The notes below the pieces were generated by a model. It did not search any database and was not told the origin of the DNA. It was given only the letters and a program-made list of their open reading frames with translations. Positions 7,508 through 14,968 of a DNA stretch of 16,437 bases are shown here, piece after piece. The translations under genes were made by a program, and so were the position numbers. This DNA is from JAEUPI01 sp035764445. GTDB lineage: Bacteria; Pseudomonadota; Gammaproteobacteria; Burkholderiales; Burkholderiaceae_C. Numbering within the stretch: the first letter of the stretch is position 1; every line of letters begins with the position of its first letter. Location of the stretch: assembly GCA_035764445.1 (NCBI GenBank), contig DASTZF010000024.1:1-16437 (forward strand), in the 5' to 3' direction.

Positions 7508-7564
7508 GGCGGACTCCTCGTTGGGGTGGCCGATTCTGACCGAAGCGCCAGCGCCGGGCCCATT

Positions 7565-7681
7565 GCAGAAAACGCGGGGGCTTCGCTGCCCCTCTGCGAG
7601 TGCGGACCGCGCTGCAGCGAGCGGAGCGACCCCTTGTTCGCGGTGCGTTTGCTACGCGCCCCCGCGAACGGGGTTCGCCCC
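7565..7681. repeat. Cluster of hairpin-forming inverted repeats between dctP and the 7750 gene
   Basis: The 242 bp between the divergent genes (7508-7749) hold no gene. Within them are four structures. First, GCAGA...TCTGC (7565-7597) encloses GGGG/CCCC. Second, the palindrome CGCTGCAGCG lies at 7610-7619. Third, a long hairpin has CCCC plus GTTCGCGG (7630-7643) pairing with CCGCGAAC plus GGGG (7662-7673), with a nested GCGT/ACGC stem. Fourth, GGGG-TTCG-CCCC (7670-7681) shares the GGGG arm with the long hairpin, so the two cannot form together. No U-run follows. This may be a dispersed intergenic repeat of the genome or an mRNA leader structure. The ribosome binding site AGGGGG (7741-7746) belongs to the downstream gene. 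Confidence 0.6.
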
Positions 7682-7749
7682 AGCCTTCGCCGCCACCCTA
7701 GCATCTCGGGCAACGCAGCCCGCTGTGGGCGGGATCATCGAGGGGGACT

Positions 7750-8337
7750 ATGTTGATCGGCACGCACGAACAGGGCGCTCAGCCCGACCCGCAGGAGGCC
7801 ACGCCGGCGCTGCCCTATGGCCCCGGACGAGCCGCTCTCGATCTGGCCGTGCGCCGCCTCGACGAGGCCGAGCGCGACCGCCAGCCAGCGGCGATGTGCG
7901 AGGCGCTGGCCGGCATCGCGCGCTGCTATCGCGCGTTGTCCGCCTATACGCACGCGATGGACTTCATGCGCCAGGCGCTGCGCTGGTCGTATGCGCTGGG
8001 CGGTGTCGATCAGCGCGTCGAGCTGCTGTGCGAACTGGCTGAGCTCTCGGGCTTGGCCGCCGACGAGGTGACCGGCGAAGAGGCCGAGCGCCAGGCGCGC
8101 GCCGCGCGCGAACTGGCGCGCGACATGGCGTTCGAGGCCGCGCGCGTGGCCACGCACGCGGCCGACCCGCACTGGGAGATCAAGGTGCTGCTGCGCGCGA
8201 GCGACGTCCTCGACCGCTGCGGCGACCACGACGACGCGATCACGCTGCAGACGCGCGCGATGAGCCTGATGGTTCGCCACCCCGACGTCAGCGACGCACT
8301 GGCCGAGGCCGGCTACGGCTCTGGCCCGCTGATGTAG
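7750..8337 (+). CDS. Hypothetical helical-repeat (TPR-like) protein, 195 residues
   Basis: This soluble protein has no signal peptide or membrane segment. After a Pro/Gln-rich N-terminus (1-25) it is almost wholly alpha-helical. Helix pairs resemble tetratricopeptide repeats: AGIARCYRALSAYTHAMDFMRQAL around 54-77, and VLLRASDVLDRCGDHDDAITLQTRAM around 146-171. TPR-like proteins serve as protein-binding scaffolds, but no enzymatic motif is present and I do not recognise the specific family. A good ribosome binding site (GAGGGGG immediately upstream) fixes the ATG at 7750. It is divergent from the TRAP operon and convergent with the UvrA-like gene, so it is probably a single-gene transcript. 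The TPR call is from pattern only. Confidence 0.72.
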   Translation: MLIGTHEQGAQPDPQEATPALPYGPGRAALDLAVRRLDEAERDRQPAAMCEALAGIARCYRALSAYTHAMDFMRQALRWSYALGGVDQRVELLCELAELSGLAADEVTGEEAERQARAARELARDMAFEAARVATHAADPHWEIKVLLRASDVLDRCGDHDDAITLQTRAMSLMVRHPDVSDALAEAGYGSGPLM

Positions 8338-8344
8338 CGGACGG

Positions 8345-8362
8345 AAGCCGCGACGGCGGCTT
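8345..8362. terminator. Perfect 7-bp hairpin between convergent stops
   Basis: AAGCCGC and GCGGCTT enclose the loop GACG in the 36 bp separating the 7750 gene from the UvrA-like gene. Placement between two convergent stops suggests a bidirectional terminator. Neither strand shows a U-run after it, so the call is tentative. Confidence 0.35.
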
Positions 8363-8373
8363 GACGGCCGCGT

Positions 8374-11300
8374 CTAGGTGGGCCCCGCGACCGCCAGGGT
8401 CTGCGGCACGCGCCGCAACACCGGCGCCAGCGCGCGCCCGGTGTGGGTGTCGCGCACGACCAGGACCTCCGGCGTGCACGCCGCGACGACCCGCCCGCCC
8501 GCGGCACCGCCTTCGGGGCCGAGGTCGATCACCCAGTCGGCCTCGGCGATGACATCGAGGTCGTGCTCGATCACCAGCACGCTGTGGCCACCGTCGACCA
8601 AGCGGTGCAGCACGCGGATCAAGCGCTCGACGTCGGCCATGTGCAGCCCCACGGTCGGCTCGTCGAGCACGTACAACGTCTGCGGCGCCCTCTGCCCGCG
8701 GCGCGTGACGTCGTCGCGCACCTTGGACAGCTCGGTGACCAGCTTGATGCGCTGCGCCTCGCCGCCAGACAGCGTCGGTGACGGCTGACCCAGCGTCAAA
8801 TAGCCGAGGCCGACATCCTTCAGCAGCTGCAACGGATGCGCGATCGACGGCATCGACGCGAAGAAGCCCACCGCTTCGTCGACCTCCATGCGCAGCACGT
8901 CGCCGATGCTCTTGCCGCGCCAGGTGACGCTGAGCGTCTCGGGGTTGAAGCGCGCGCCGTGACACTGGTCGCACGGCACCTTGACGTCGGGCAGGAAGCT
9001 CATCTCGATCGTGCGCATGCCTTGGCCCTCGCAGGCCGGGCAGCGACCGTCGCCGGTGTTGAATGAAAAGCGCGCCGCCGCATAGCCGCGTGCCTTGGCC
9101 TCCAGCGTCTCGGTGAACAGCTTGCGGATCGTGTCCCAGAAGCCGATGTAAGTGGCCGGGCATGAACGCGGCGTCTTGCCGATCGGCGTCTGATCGACCT
9201 CGAGCACACGGTCGATCGATTGCCAGCCCTCCAGCTCGCGGCAACCGACCAGCGCCGGCACCTTGCCGCGCACGCCGACCATGCCTTGCAGGTTGGTCAG
9301 CAGCACGTCGCGCGCCAGCGTGCTCTTGCCCGAGCCCGACACGCCGGTCACAGCGACCAGCCGCTGCAGCGGGATGTTGACGTCGATGTCGCGCAGGTTG
9401 TGCAGACTCGCGCCGCGCAGGCGCAGCGCCGGCTTGGCACCATGCACCTCGCGTCGCGCCTGCAGCGGATGCGCCAGCGGCTTCGCCAGAAAGCGACCGG
9501 TCAACGAGTTCGCGTTGGCCGACACCGCCGACACGGCACCCTGCGCCACCAGTTGCCCACCGCGGCGTCCAGCGCCGGGACCGATGTCGATGATGTGGTC
9601 GGCGCGGCGGATCGTGTCTTCGTCGTGCTCGACCACCACCAGCGTGTTGCCCTTGTCGCCCAGGCGCGCGAGCGCGTCGAGCAAGATGCGGTTGTCGCGC
9701 GGATGCAGCCCGATCGTCGGCTCGTCGAGCACGTAGCACACGCCCTGCAGGTTGCTGCCCAGCTGCGCCGCCAGCCGGATGCGCTGCGCCTCGCCGCCGG
9801 ACAACGTCGGCGCGGCACGGTCGAGCGTCAGGTAGCCGAGGCCCACTTCCTCGAGAAACTGCAGGCGGCTGCGGATCTCGGTGACGACGTCGCGTGCGAT
9901 GTCGGCGTCGCGCCCGCTCAGGGTCAGCTTGTCGACCCAAGTCCGCACGTCGGACACCGACCATCGCGCGACCTCGGTGATCGGCAAGGCGTCGAAGGTG
10001 ATCGCACGCGACACCGGGTTGAGCCGCGTGCCGCCGCAGTCGGCACACGCCCGCTCTCCAACGCCTTCGACTTCGGGCTCTTCGGAGGGAAAGTTCTGCT
10101 CGCGGCCGCGGTCGTCGTCGCTGCGCACCGAGTCGTCGTACGCCTTGCGCTGCTCGCGCGTCAAGGCCAGCCCGGTGCCGACGCACGCGGTGCACCAGCC
10201 GTGCTTGCTGTTGTACGAGAACATGCGCGGATCCGGCTCGGGGTAGCTGGTGCCGCACACCGGGCACGCGCGCTTGGTCGAGAACACCTTGACCGCGCCG
10301 ATGCCCGCGCCGCTGGCGCCATCGCCGATCGCGTCGGCGAGGCCGTCGAGCGGTGCCAGCAGATGCAGCACGCCCTTGCCGGCATCGAGTGCTTTGGCCA
10401 GCAGCGAGCGCAACTCGTCCTCGCGTTCGGGCGCGATCACTAGGTCACCGACCGGCAGCTCGAGCGTGTGCTCCTTGAAGCGATCGAGCCGCGGCCACGG
10501 ATCGAGCGGCACGAACGCACCGTCGACGCGCAGGTGGCTGTGGCCGCGCGCCTTGGCCCACTTGGCAAGGTCGGTGTAGACGCCCTTGCGCGCCACCACC
10601 AGTGGTGCCAGCAGGCCGACGTGCTGACCTCGATGGTCGCGCAGCAGCTGCGCCGCGATGCTCTCGACGCTCTGCGGCCGCACCTCCGCGCCGTCGTGCA
10701 CGCAGTGCTGCAGGCCGAGCTTGACCCACAGCAGGCGCAGGAAGTGCCACACCTCGGTGGTGGTGGCCACCGTGCTCTTGCGCCCGCCGCGCGACAGCCG
10801 CTGCTCGATCGCCACCGTCGGCGGGATGCCGAACACCGCGTCGACCTCGGGCCGGCCCGCCGGCTGCACGATGCTGCGCGCGTACGCATTCAGCGACTCG
10901 AGATAGCGCCGCTGGCCTTCGTTGAACAGGATGTCGAACGCCAGCGTGCTCTTGCCGGATCCCGAGACACCGGTGACGACGTTGAACTTGCCGCGCGGCA
11001 CGTCGACGGTCATCGATTTCAGGTTGTGCTCGCGCGCGTTGACGATGCGGATCACGTCGGCCGCTTCGCGCGCCGCGTCGCGCTGCGCACGCACGCGTGC
11101 CTGCAAGGGCACGCCTTCGTATGCCAGCGTCTGCAGCGGCAAACTGCCCTCGCGCGCGACATGCTCGCCCAGCCCCAATGCCTGGTCGTATTCGCGCAGC
11201 GCGCGCCCGGTGTGCGACGTGCCGTGCGCCTTCAGATCCTCCGGCGTGCCGGCGGCGACCAGCTCGCCGCCGGCGTCGCCCCCTTCGGGGCCGAGGTCGA

Positions 11301-14100
11301 TCACCCAGTCGGCGTTGCGGATGACGTCGAGGTTGTGCTCGATCACGATCAGCGAATGGCCGCCTTCGAGCAGCTTGCGCAACGCGCGCATCAGCTGGGC
11401 AATGTCGTCGAAGTGCAGCCCCGTGGTCGGCTCGTCAAACAGGAACAACGTCCCCTTCTTGGCCGCCGGCTGCTGCGGCGCGCCCGCGGCCTCGGCGAGA
11501 AAGCCTGCGAGCTTCAATCGCTGCGCCTCGCCGCCCGACAGCGTCGGCACCGGCTGGCCGAGCCGCACGTAGTCGAGCCCGACGTCGACGATCGGCTGCA
11601 GCCGCGCGATCACCTCGAGATCGTCGCGAAACAGCTCACACGCCTCGGCCACTGTGAGGTCGAGCACGTCGGCCACCGAGAGCTGGCGCGCGCCGCGCAC
11701 GATGCGCACTTCGAGGATCTCGGCGCGATAGCGGCGGCCGTCGCAATCCGGGCAGCGCAGATAGACGTCGGACAGGAACTGCATCTCGACGTGCTCGAAG
11801 CCCGACCCGCCGCACGTCGGGCAGCGGCCGTCGCCCGCGTTGAAGCTGAACATGCCCGCGCCGTAGCCGCGCTCGCGTGCGAGCGGCGCGTCGGCGAACA
11901 GCTTGCGCATCTCGTCGAACGCGCCGACGTAGCTCGCCGGGTTGCTGCGCGCCGTCTTGCCGATCGGGCTCTGATCGACGAAGGTCGCATGGGCCAGCCA
12001 GTCGGCGCCGAGCAGGCGGTCATGGTCGCCGGGCGCCTCAGTCGCCTTGCCGAAATGGCGCAGCAGCGCCGGCACCAGAACGTCCTGCACCAGCGTGCTC
12101 TTGCCCGAGCCCGAGACGCCGGTTACCACCGTCAGGCGCTGCAGCGGAAAGGCGACGCTCAGGTTCTTCAGGTTGTGCTCGCGAGCGCCCTCGAGCACGA
12201 GCTTGGGGGTCGACTCGCTGACGTAGCGGCGGATGCCGATGCCGACGTGCTTGCGCGCGCCGAGGTAGGCACCGGTCAGCGTGTCGGCCTTGCGCGCGGC
12301 GTCGGGCGTGCCGTCGAACACGATGCGCCCGCCGTTGGCACCCGGCCCCGGACCCATGTCGATCAGGCGGTCGGCGGCCAGCATCACCGCCGGGTCGTGC
12401 TCGACCACCACCAGCGTGTTGCCGGCGTCGCGCAGGCGCTGCATCGCCTCGACGATGCGGCCCATGTCGCGCGGATGCAGCCCGATGCTCGGCTCGTCGA
12501 GCACGAACAGCGTGTTGACCAGCGACGTGCCGAGCGCGGTGGTCAGGTTGATGCGCTGCACCTCGCCGCCCGACAGCGTGCGGCTTTGGCGGTCGAGCGT
12601 CAGGTAGCCGAGGCCGACGTCGCACAGGTACTTCAGCCGCGTGCGGATCTCGCCGAGCAGCAGCTTCAGCGCCTCGTCAAGCACGCTCGACTCGGGTGTC
12701 AGCGCGTCGAAGAAGCGCCGCAATCGCGCGATCGGCAGCAGCATCAGGTCGTGCAACGTGAGGCCCGGCATCGCCTCGAGCTGCTCGCGCGACCACGCCA
12801 CACCGGCCGGCATGAAGCGGTCGGCCGCAGCGCGCACCGCATCGGCGCCGTCCTTCGTGCCGACACGCCACAGCAGCGCGTCGAGCTTCAGCCGCGCACC
12901 GTGGCACACCGTGCACGGCGTGTAGCTGCGGTACTTCGACAGCAGCACGCGGATGTGCATCTTGTAGGCCTTGCTCTCCAGGTAGCCGAAGAAGCGGCGC
13001 ACGCCGTACCACTGCTTGTTCCAGTTGCCCTTCCACAGCGGCGAGCCTTCGATCACCCAGTGACGCTGTGCGTCGGTGAGCTGGCTCCATGCGGTGTCGC
13101 GCGGGATGCCTTCAGCCCCGGCGTGCTCGAGCAGATCGTCCTGGCACTCCTTCCAAGCCGGCGTCTGCAGCGGCTTGATGGCGCCACCACGCAGCGTCTT
13201 GCGGTGATCGGGAATCACCAGACCCCAGTCGACGCCGATCACGCGTCCGAAGCCGCGGCAGGTGTCGCACGCGCCATACGGCGAGTTGAACGAGAACAGC
13301 GCCGGCTGCGGATCGGGGTAGCGGATGTCGCTCTCGGGACAATGCAGGCCGGTCGAGTAGCGCCACAGCTCGGCTGCTGCATCGTCGCGCAGCACGTAGA
13401 CGTTGACGCGCCCGCCGCCGCGCTTGAGCGCCAGCTCGATCGCCTCCATCACCCGTGCGCGTTCAGCGCCGACGATGCGCAGCCGGTCGGCCACCACGTC
13501 GATCACTTTCTTATGCTCGACCACGCGCTCGGCCTGCACGCGCGTGAAGCCGCTGGCCGACAGCCACTGCTCGACCTCCTGCGCCGTCACGTTCTCGGGC
13601 AACTGCACCGGGAACGTGATCGCCACGCGCGGGTCGCCGGCCTGCGTCGCGCGGCCGACGAGATCGGCATGGATCGAGTCCGCGCTGTCGTGGCGCACCG
13701 GCAGCGCGGTCTGGCGATCGAACAGCTGGCCCGCACGTGCGTAGAGCAGCTTCAGGTGGTCGTTCAGCTCCGTCATCGTGCCGACCGTCGAGCGCGACGT
13801 GCGCACCGGATTCGTCTGGTCGATCGCGATCGCCGGCGGCACGCCCTCGACGCGATCGACCGCCGGCCGATCCATACGGTCGAGGAACTGCCGCGCGTAG
13901 GCGCTGAAGGTCTCGACGTAGCGTCGCTGACCCTCCGCGTACAGCGTGTCGAACACCAGGCTCGACTTGCCCGACCCCGAGGGGCCGGTGACCACCGTCA
14001 TCTCGCCGGTCGCGAGGTCGAGATCGAGATTCTTCAGGTTGTGCTGGCGAGCACCGCGGATGCGGATGACACCGGCATTCGAGGGGGTGGGGCTTGGCAT
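8374..14100 (-). CDS. Double-length UvrA-like excinuclease ABC subunit A (two UvrA units fused)
   Basis: The protein has 1908 residues, about twice the usual UvrA (roughly 940). Two complete UvrA-like units lie in tandem: unit 1 about 1-960 and unit 2 about 1013-1908, joined by a charged linker. Four ABC ATPase sites are intact. Walker A is at 39-47, 661-669, 1044-1052 and 1586-1594. LSGGE signatures are near 509, 854, 1433 and 1777. DEP-containing Walker B segments are near 534, 889, 1459 and 1812. Zinc-type Cys pairs are C760/763 with C783/786 in unit 1, and C1279/1282 with C1303/1306 and C1687/1690 with C1710/1713 in unit 2. The first finger of unit 1 is degraded (HCPES at 253-257, then C278/C281). 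UvrA finds bulky DNA lesions with UvrB, and the fusion would mimic the UvrA dimer in one chain. Similar giant UvrA proteins are known in other proteobacteria, usually beside a normal UvrA gene elsewhere. The ATG at 14100 is preferred; ATGs at 14112 and 14175 are possible. No clear ribosome binding site is seen. Confidence 0.93.
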   Translation of the reverse strand: MPSPTPSNAGVIRIRGARQHNLKNLDLDLATGEMTVVTGPSGSGKSSLVFDTLYAEGQRRYVETFSAYARQFLDRMDRPAVDRVEGVPPAIAIDQTNPVRTSRSTVGTMTELNDHLKLLYARAGQLFDRQTALPVRHDSADSIHADLVGRATQAGDPRVAITFPVQLPENVTAQEVEQWLSASGFTRVQAERVVEHKKVIDVVADRLRIVGAERARVMEAIELALKRGGGRVNVYVLRDDAAAELWRYSTGLHCPESDIRYPDPQPALFSFNSPYGACDTCRGFGRVIGVDWGLVIPDHRKTLRGGAIKPLQTPAWKECQDDLLEHAGAEGIPRDTAWSQLTDAQRHWVIEGSPLWKGNWNKQWYGVRRFFGYLESKAYKMHIRVLLSKYRSYTPCTVCHGARLKLDALLWRVGTKDGADAVRAAADRFMPAGVAWSREQLEAMPGLTLHDLMLLPIARLRRFFDALTPESSVLDEALKLLLGEIRTRLKYLCDVGLGYLTLDRQSRTLSGGEVQRINLTTALGTSLVNTLFVLDEPSIGLHPRDMGRIVEAMQRLRDAGNTLVVVEHDPAVMLAADRLIDMGPGPGANGGRIVFDGTPDAARKADTLTGAYLGARKHVGIGIRRYVSESTPKLVLEGAREHNLKNLSVAFPLQRLTVVTGVSGSGKSTLVQDVLVPALLRHFGKATEAPGDHDRLLGADWLAHATFVDQSPIGKTARSNPASYVGAFDEMRKLFADAPLARERGYGAGMFSFNAGDGRCPTCGGSGFEHVEMQFLSDVYLRCPDCDGRRYRAEILEVRIVRGARQLSVADVLDLTVAEACELFRDDLEVIARLQPIVDVGLDYVRLGQPVPTLSGGEAQRLKLAGFLAEAAGAPQQPAAKKGTLFLFDEPTTGLHFDDIAQLMRALRKLLEGGHSLIVIEHNLDVIRNADWVIDLGPEGGDAGGELVAAGTPEDLKAHGTSHTGRALREYDQALGLGEHVAREGSLPLQTLAYEGVPLQARVRAQRDAAREAADVIRIVNAREHNLKSMTVDVPRGKFNVVTGVSGSGKSTLAFDILFNEGQRRYLESLNAYARSIVQPAGRPEVDAVFGIPPTVAIEQRLSRGGRKSTVATTTEVWHFLRLLWVKLGLQHCVHDGAEVRPQSVESIAAQLLRDHRGQHVGLLAPLVVARKGVYTDLAKWAKARGHSHLRVDGAFVPLDPWPRLDRFKEHTLELPVGDLVIAPEREDELRSLLAKALDAGKGVLHLLAPLDGLADAIGDGASGAGIGAVKVFSTKRACPVCGTSYPEPDPRMFSYNSKHGWCTACVGTGLALTREQRKAYDDSVRSDDDRGREQNFPSEEPEVEGVGERACADCGGTRLNPVSRAITFDALPITEVARWSVSDVRTWVDKLTLSGRDADIARDVVTEIRSRLQFLEEVGLGYLTLDRAAPTLSGGEAQRIRLAAQLGSNLQGVCYVLDEPTIGLHPRDNRILLDALARLGDKGNTLVVVEHDEDTIRRADHIIDIGPGAGRRGGQLVAQGAVSAVSANANSLTGRFLAKPLAHPLQARREVHGAKPALRLRGASLHNLRDIDVNIPLQRLVAVTGVSGSGKSTLARDVLLTNLQGMVGVRGKVPALVGCRELEGWQSIDRVLEVDQTPIGKTPRSCPATYIGFWDTIRKLFTETLEAKARGYAAARFSFNTGDGRCPACEGQGMRTIEMSFLPDVKVPCDQCHGARFNPETLSVTWRGKSIGDVLRMEVDEAVGFFASMPSIAHPLQLLKDVGLGYLTLGQPSPTLSGGEAQRIKLVTELSKVRDDVTRRGQRAPQTLYVLDEPTVGLHMADVERLIRVLHRLVDGGHSVLVIEHDLDVIAEADWVIDLGPEGGAAGGRVVAACTPEVLVVRDTHTGRALAPVLRRVPQTLAVAGPT

Positions 14101-14339
14101 GGGGCCGAGCATTCTACGGAGTGCCCGCCGCGCAGGTGCACGCGCGCGCGAAGCCCCTGCGCGGCGTGCCGACACCGCGATGGCGCACCTGTAACTCCCA
14201 CCGAATTTTTCACGCCGCGCGAGCGCGAACGGTAACGGCGATCGCCGTCTGAGCGCTTCTCACGCATGCCGCCGCGCGTTACCGATGGGTGCATGACATG
14301 ATCGCGTCCATCGCCCTGTCTCGCTTCTTTTTCGAGTCC
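14101..14339. promoter_or_regulatory. Divergent intergenic region with nested inverted repeats
   Basis: These 239 bp separate the UvrA-like gene from the 14340 gene, and no gene is seen in them. Three symmetries stand out. A perfect 11-bp inverted repeat has arms 14126-14136 and 14156-14166, with a 19-base loop containing a CG-alternating run (14141-14150). A perfect 14-bp palindrome, ACGGCGATCGCCGT, lies at 14235-14248. An 8-bp inverted repeat, CGGTAACG (14230-14237) with CGTTACCG (14277-14284), is separated by 39 bp. No CTGT-N8-ACAG LexA box was found, so SOS control of the UvrA-like gene is not supported. Which gene each element serves is unknown. Confidence 0.45.
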
Positions 14340-14789
14340 ATGTCCGATCGCTCAGCCAAGCAACCGTTCCCGCCCTCGGGCGTGATCGAGTTCGAATTCA
14401 CCAACGTCGAGGATGCGCGCAAAGAGGCCGAAAGGCCCGCCGCCATCGTCGCGCTGGAGAAGCTGTTGCCGCGCTATTGGGAGGAGCAGCGTCGCCCGCT
14501 CGCACCGTCGGACCGTGCCCTCACCGGCAAGGCGATCGACTGGCTGATGGCGCTGCCCGTCAAGGCCCGCCCGAAGGCGTTGAGCGAGCAATATCCGCGC
14601 ATCGTGAACCACCTCGCCGAACAGTGGGGCGACCTCTCGGGCACGCAGCTCGCGCTGATTCGCCTGCTGGCCGACGAGCGCGGCGGCCGCAAAGGGTTCT
14701 CGCTGCAGATCGAGCAAGAGATCGGCCGCCTCGCGGCCTACGTGCAGTCGATGCTCGAAGGCGCGCCCACCGAGCCCGCCACGCTGTAG
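14340..14789 (+). CDS. Conserved-looking hypothetical protein, 149 residues
   Basis: This is a soluble, mostly helical protein without signal peptide. Landmarks are PPSGVIEFEFTNVEDARKEAE (11-31), LEKLLPRYWEEQRRPLAPSD (40-59), WLMALPVKARPKALSEQYPR (67-86), a segment ending HLAEQWGD, and a C-terminal helix with the sequence IEQEIGRLAAYVQSML. The composition and strict codon bias mark it as a real gene. I do not recognise a named family. The ATG at 14340 gives MSDRSAKQ; an in-frame ATG at 14298 would add a short hydrophobic stretch and cannot be excluded, as neither has a strong ribosome binding site. It lies upstream of the cytochrome fusion gene on the same strand but is separated from it by 179 bp, so a shared transcript is uncertain. 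Confidence 0.72.
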   Translation: MSDRSAKQPFPPSGVIEFEFTNVEDARKEAERPAAIVALEKLLPRYWEEQRRPLAPSDRALTGKAIDWLMALPVKARPKALSEQYPRIVNHLAEQWGDLSGTQLALIRLLADERGGRKGFSLQIEQEIGRLAAYVQSMLEGAPTEPATL

Positions 14790-14830
14790 CGCTGGCGGGG
14801 CCTGCGGGCCTAGCGTATTCCCTGAGGTCA

Positions 14831-14952
14831 CGGGCGAATCCGCCCGACGGATGCGCGCGTATCGCGGCTGCGTATACCCGGCTTGCGGCTGGGTCAGCCG
14901 TTGCCGGCCCGCAGCGCGGGCTCGTCCACCACAAGCCCCAGGCTCACCTGGG
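14831..14952 (+). promoter_or_regulatory. Hairpin-rich leader upstream of the cytochrome c-P460 gene
   Basis: The 179 bp gap (14790-14968) carries no gene. It contains CGGGCG-AATC-CGCCCG (14831-14846), a two-part stem CCGGC/GCCGG enclosing GGCTG/CAGCC (14878-14907), GCCCGC-AGC-GCGGGC (14907-14921) and CCCAGG-CTCA-CCTGGG (14937-14952). The strong ribosome binding site AAGGAG (14958-14963) comes directly after them. The first could end the 14340 transcript, though it has no U-run. The others may be leader structures. In DNA this GC-rich some such hairpins arise by chance. Confidence 0.35.
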
Positions 14953-14968
14953 CACCGAAGGAGTTCGC

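Noticed and set aside
8288..10267. Open frame of about 659 codons on the - strand in another frame of the UvrA-like gene
   Set aside because: Low-complexity Arg/Ala/Gly translation without motifs; a frame shadow.
14101..14175. N-terminal extension of the UvrA-like protein from an ATG at 14175
   Set aside because: It adds 25 Arg/Ala-rich residues encoded over a perfect inverted repeat, whereas UvrA proteins begin a few residues before the IRxRGARxHNLKN segment.
14184..14203. CTGT at 14188 upstream of the UvrA-like gene as a LexA (SOS) box
   Set aside because: The partner half ACAG is absent at the required eight-base spacing.
10468..14235. Open frame of about 1255 codons on the + strand, antisense to the UvrA-like gene
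   Set aside because: The translation is Arg/Ala/His/Gln-rich with no domain, as expected from the complement of a GC-rich gene. The opposite strand carries unmistakable ABC ATPase motifs over the same span.
14238..14245. GCGATCGC octamer (the HIP1 motif of cyanobacteria)
   Set aside because: Every gene here points to a betaproteobacterium, and a single copy in GC-rich DNA has no special meaning beyond the larger palindrome.
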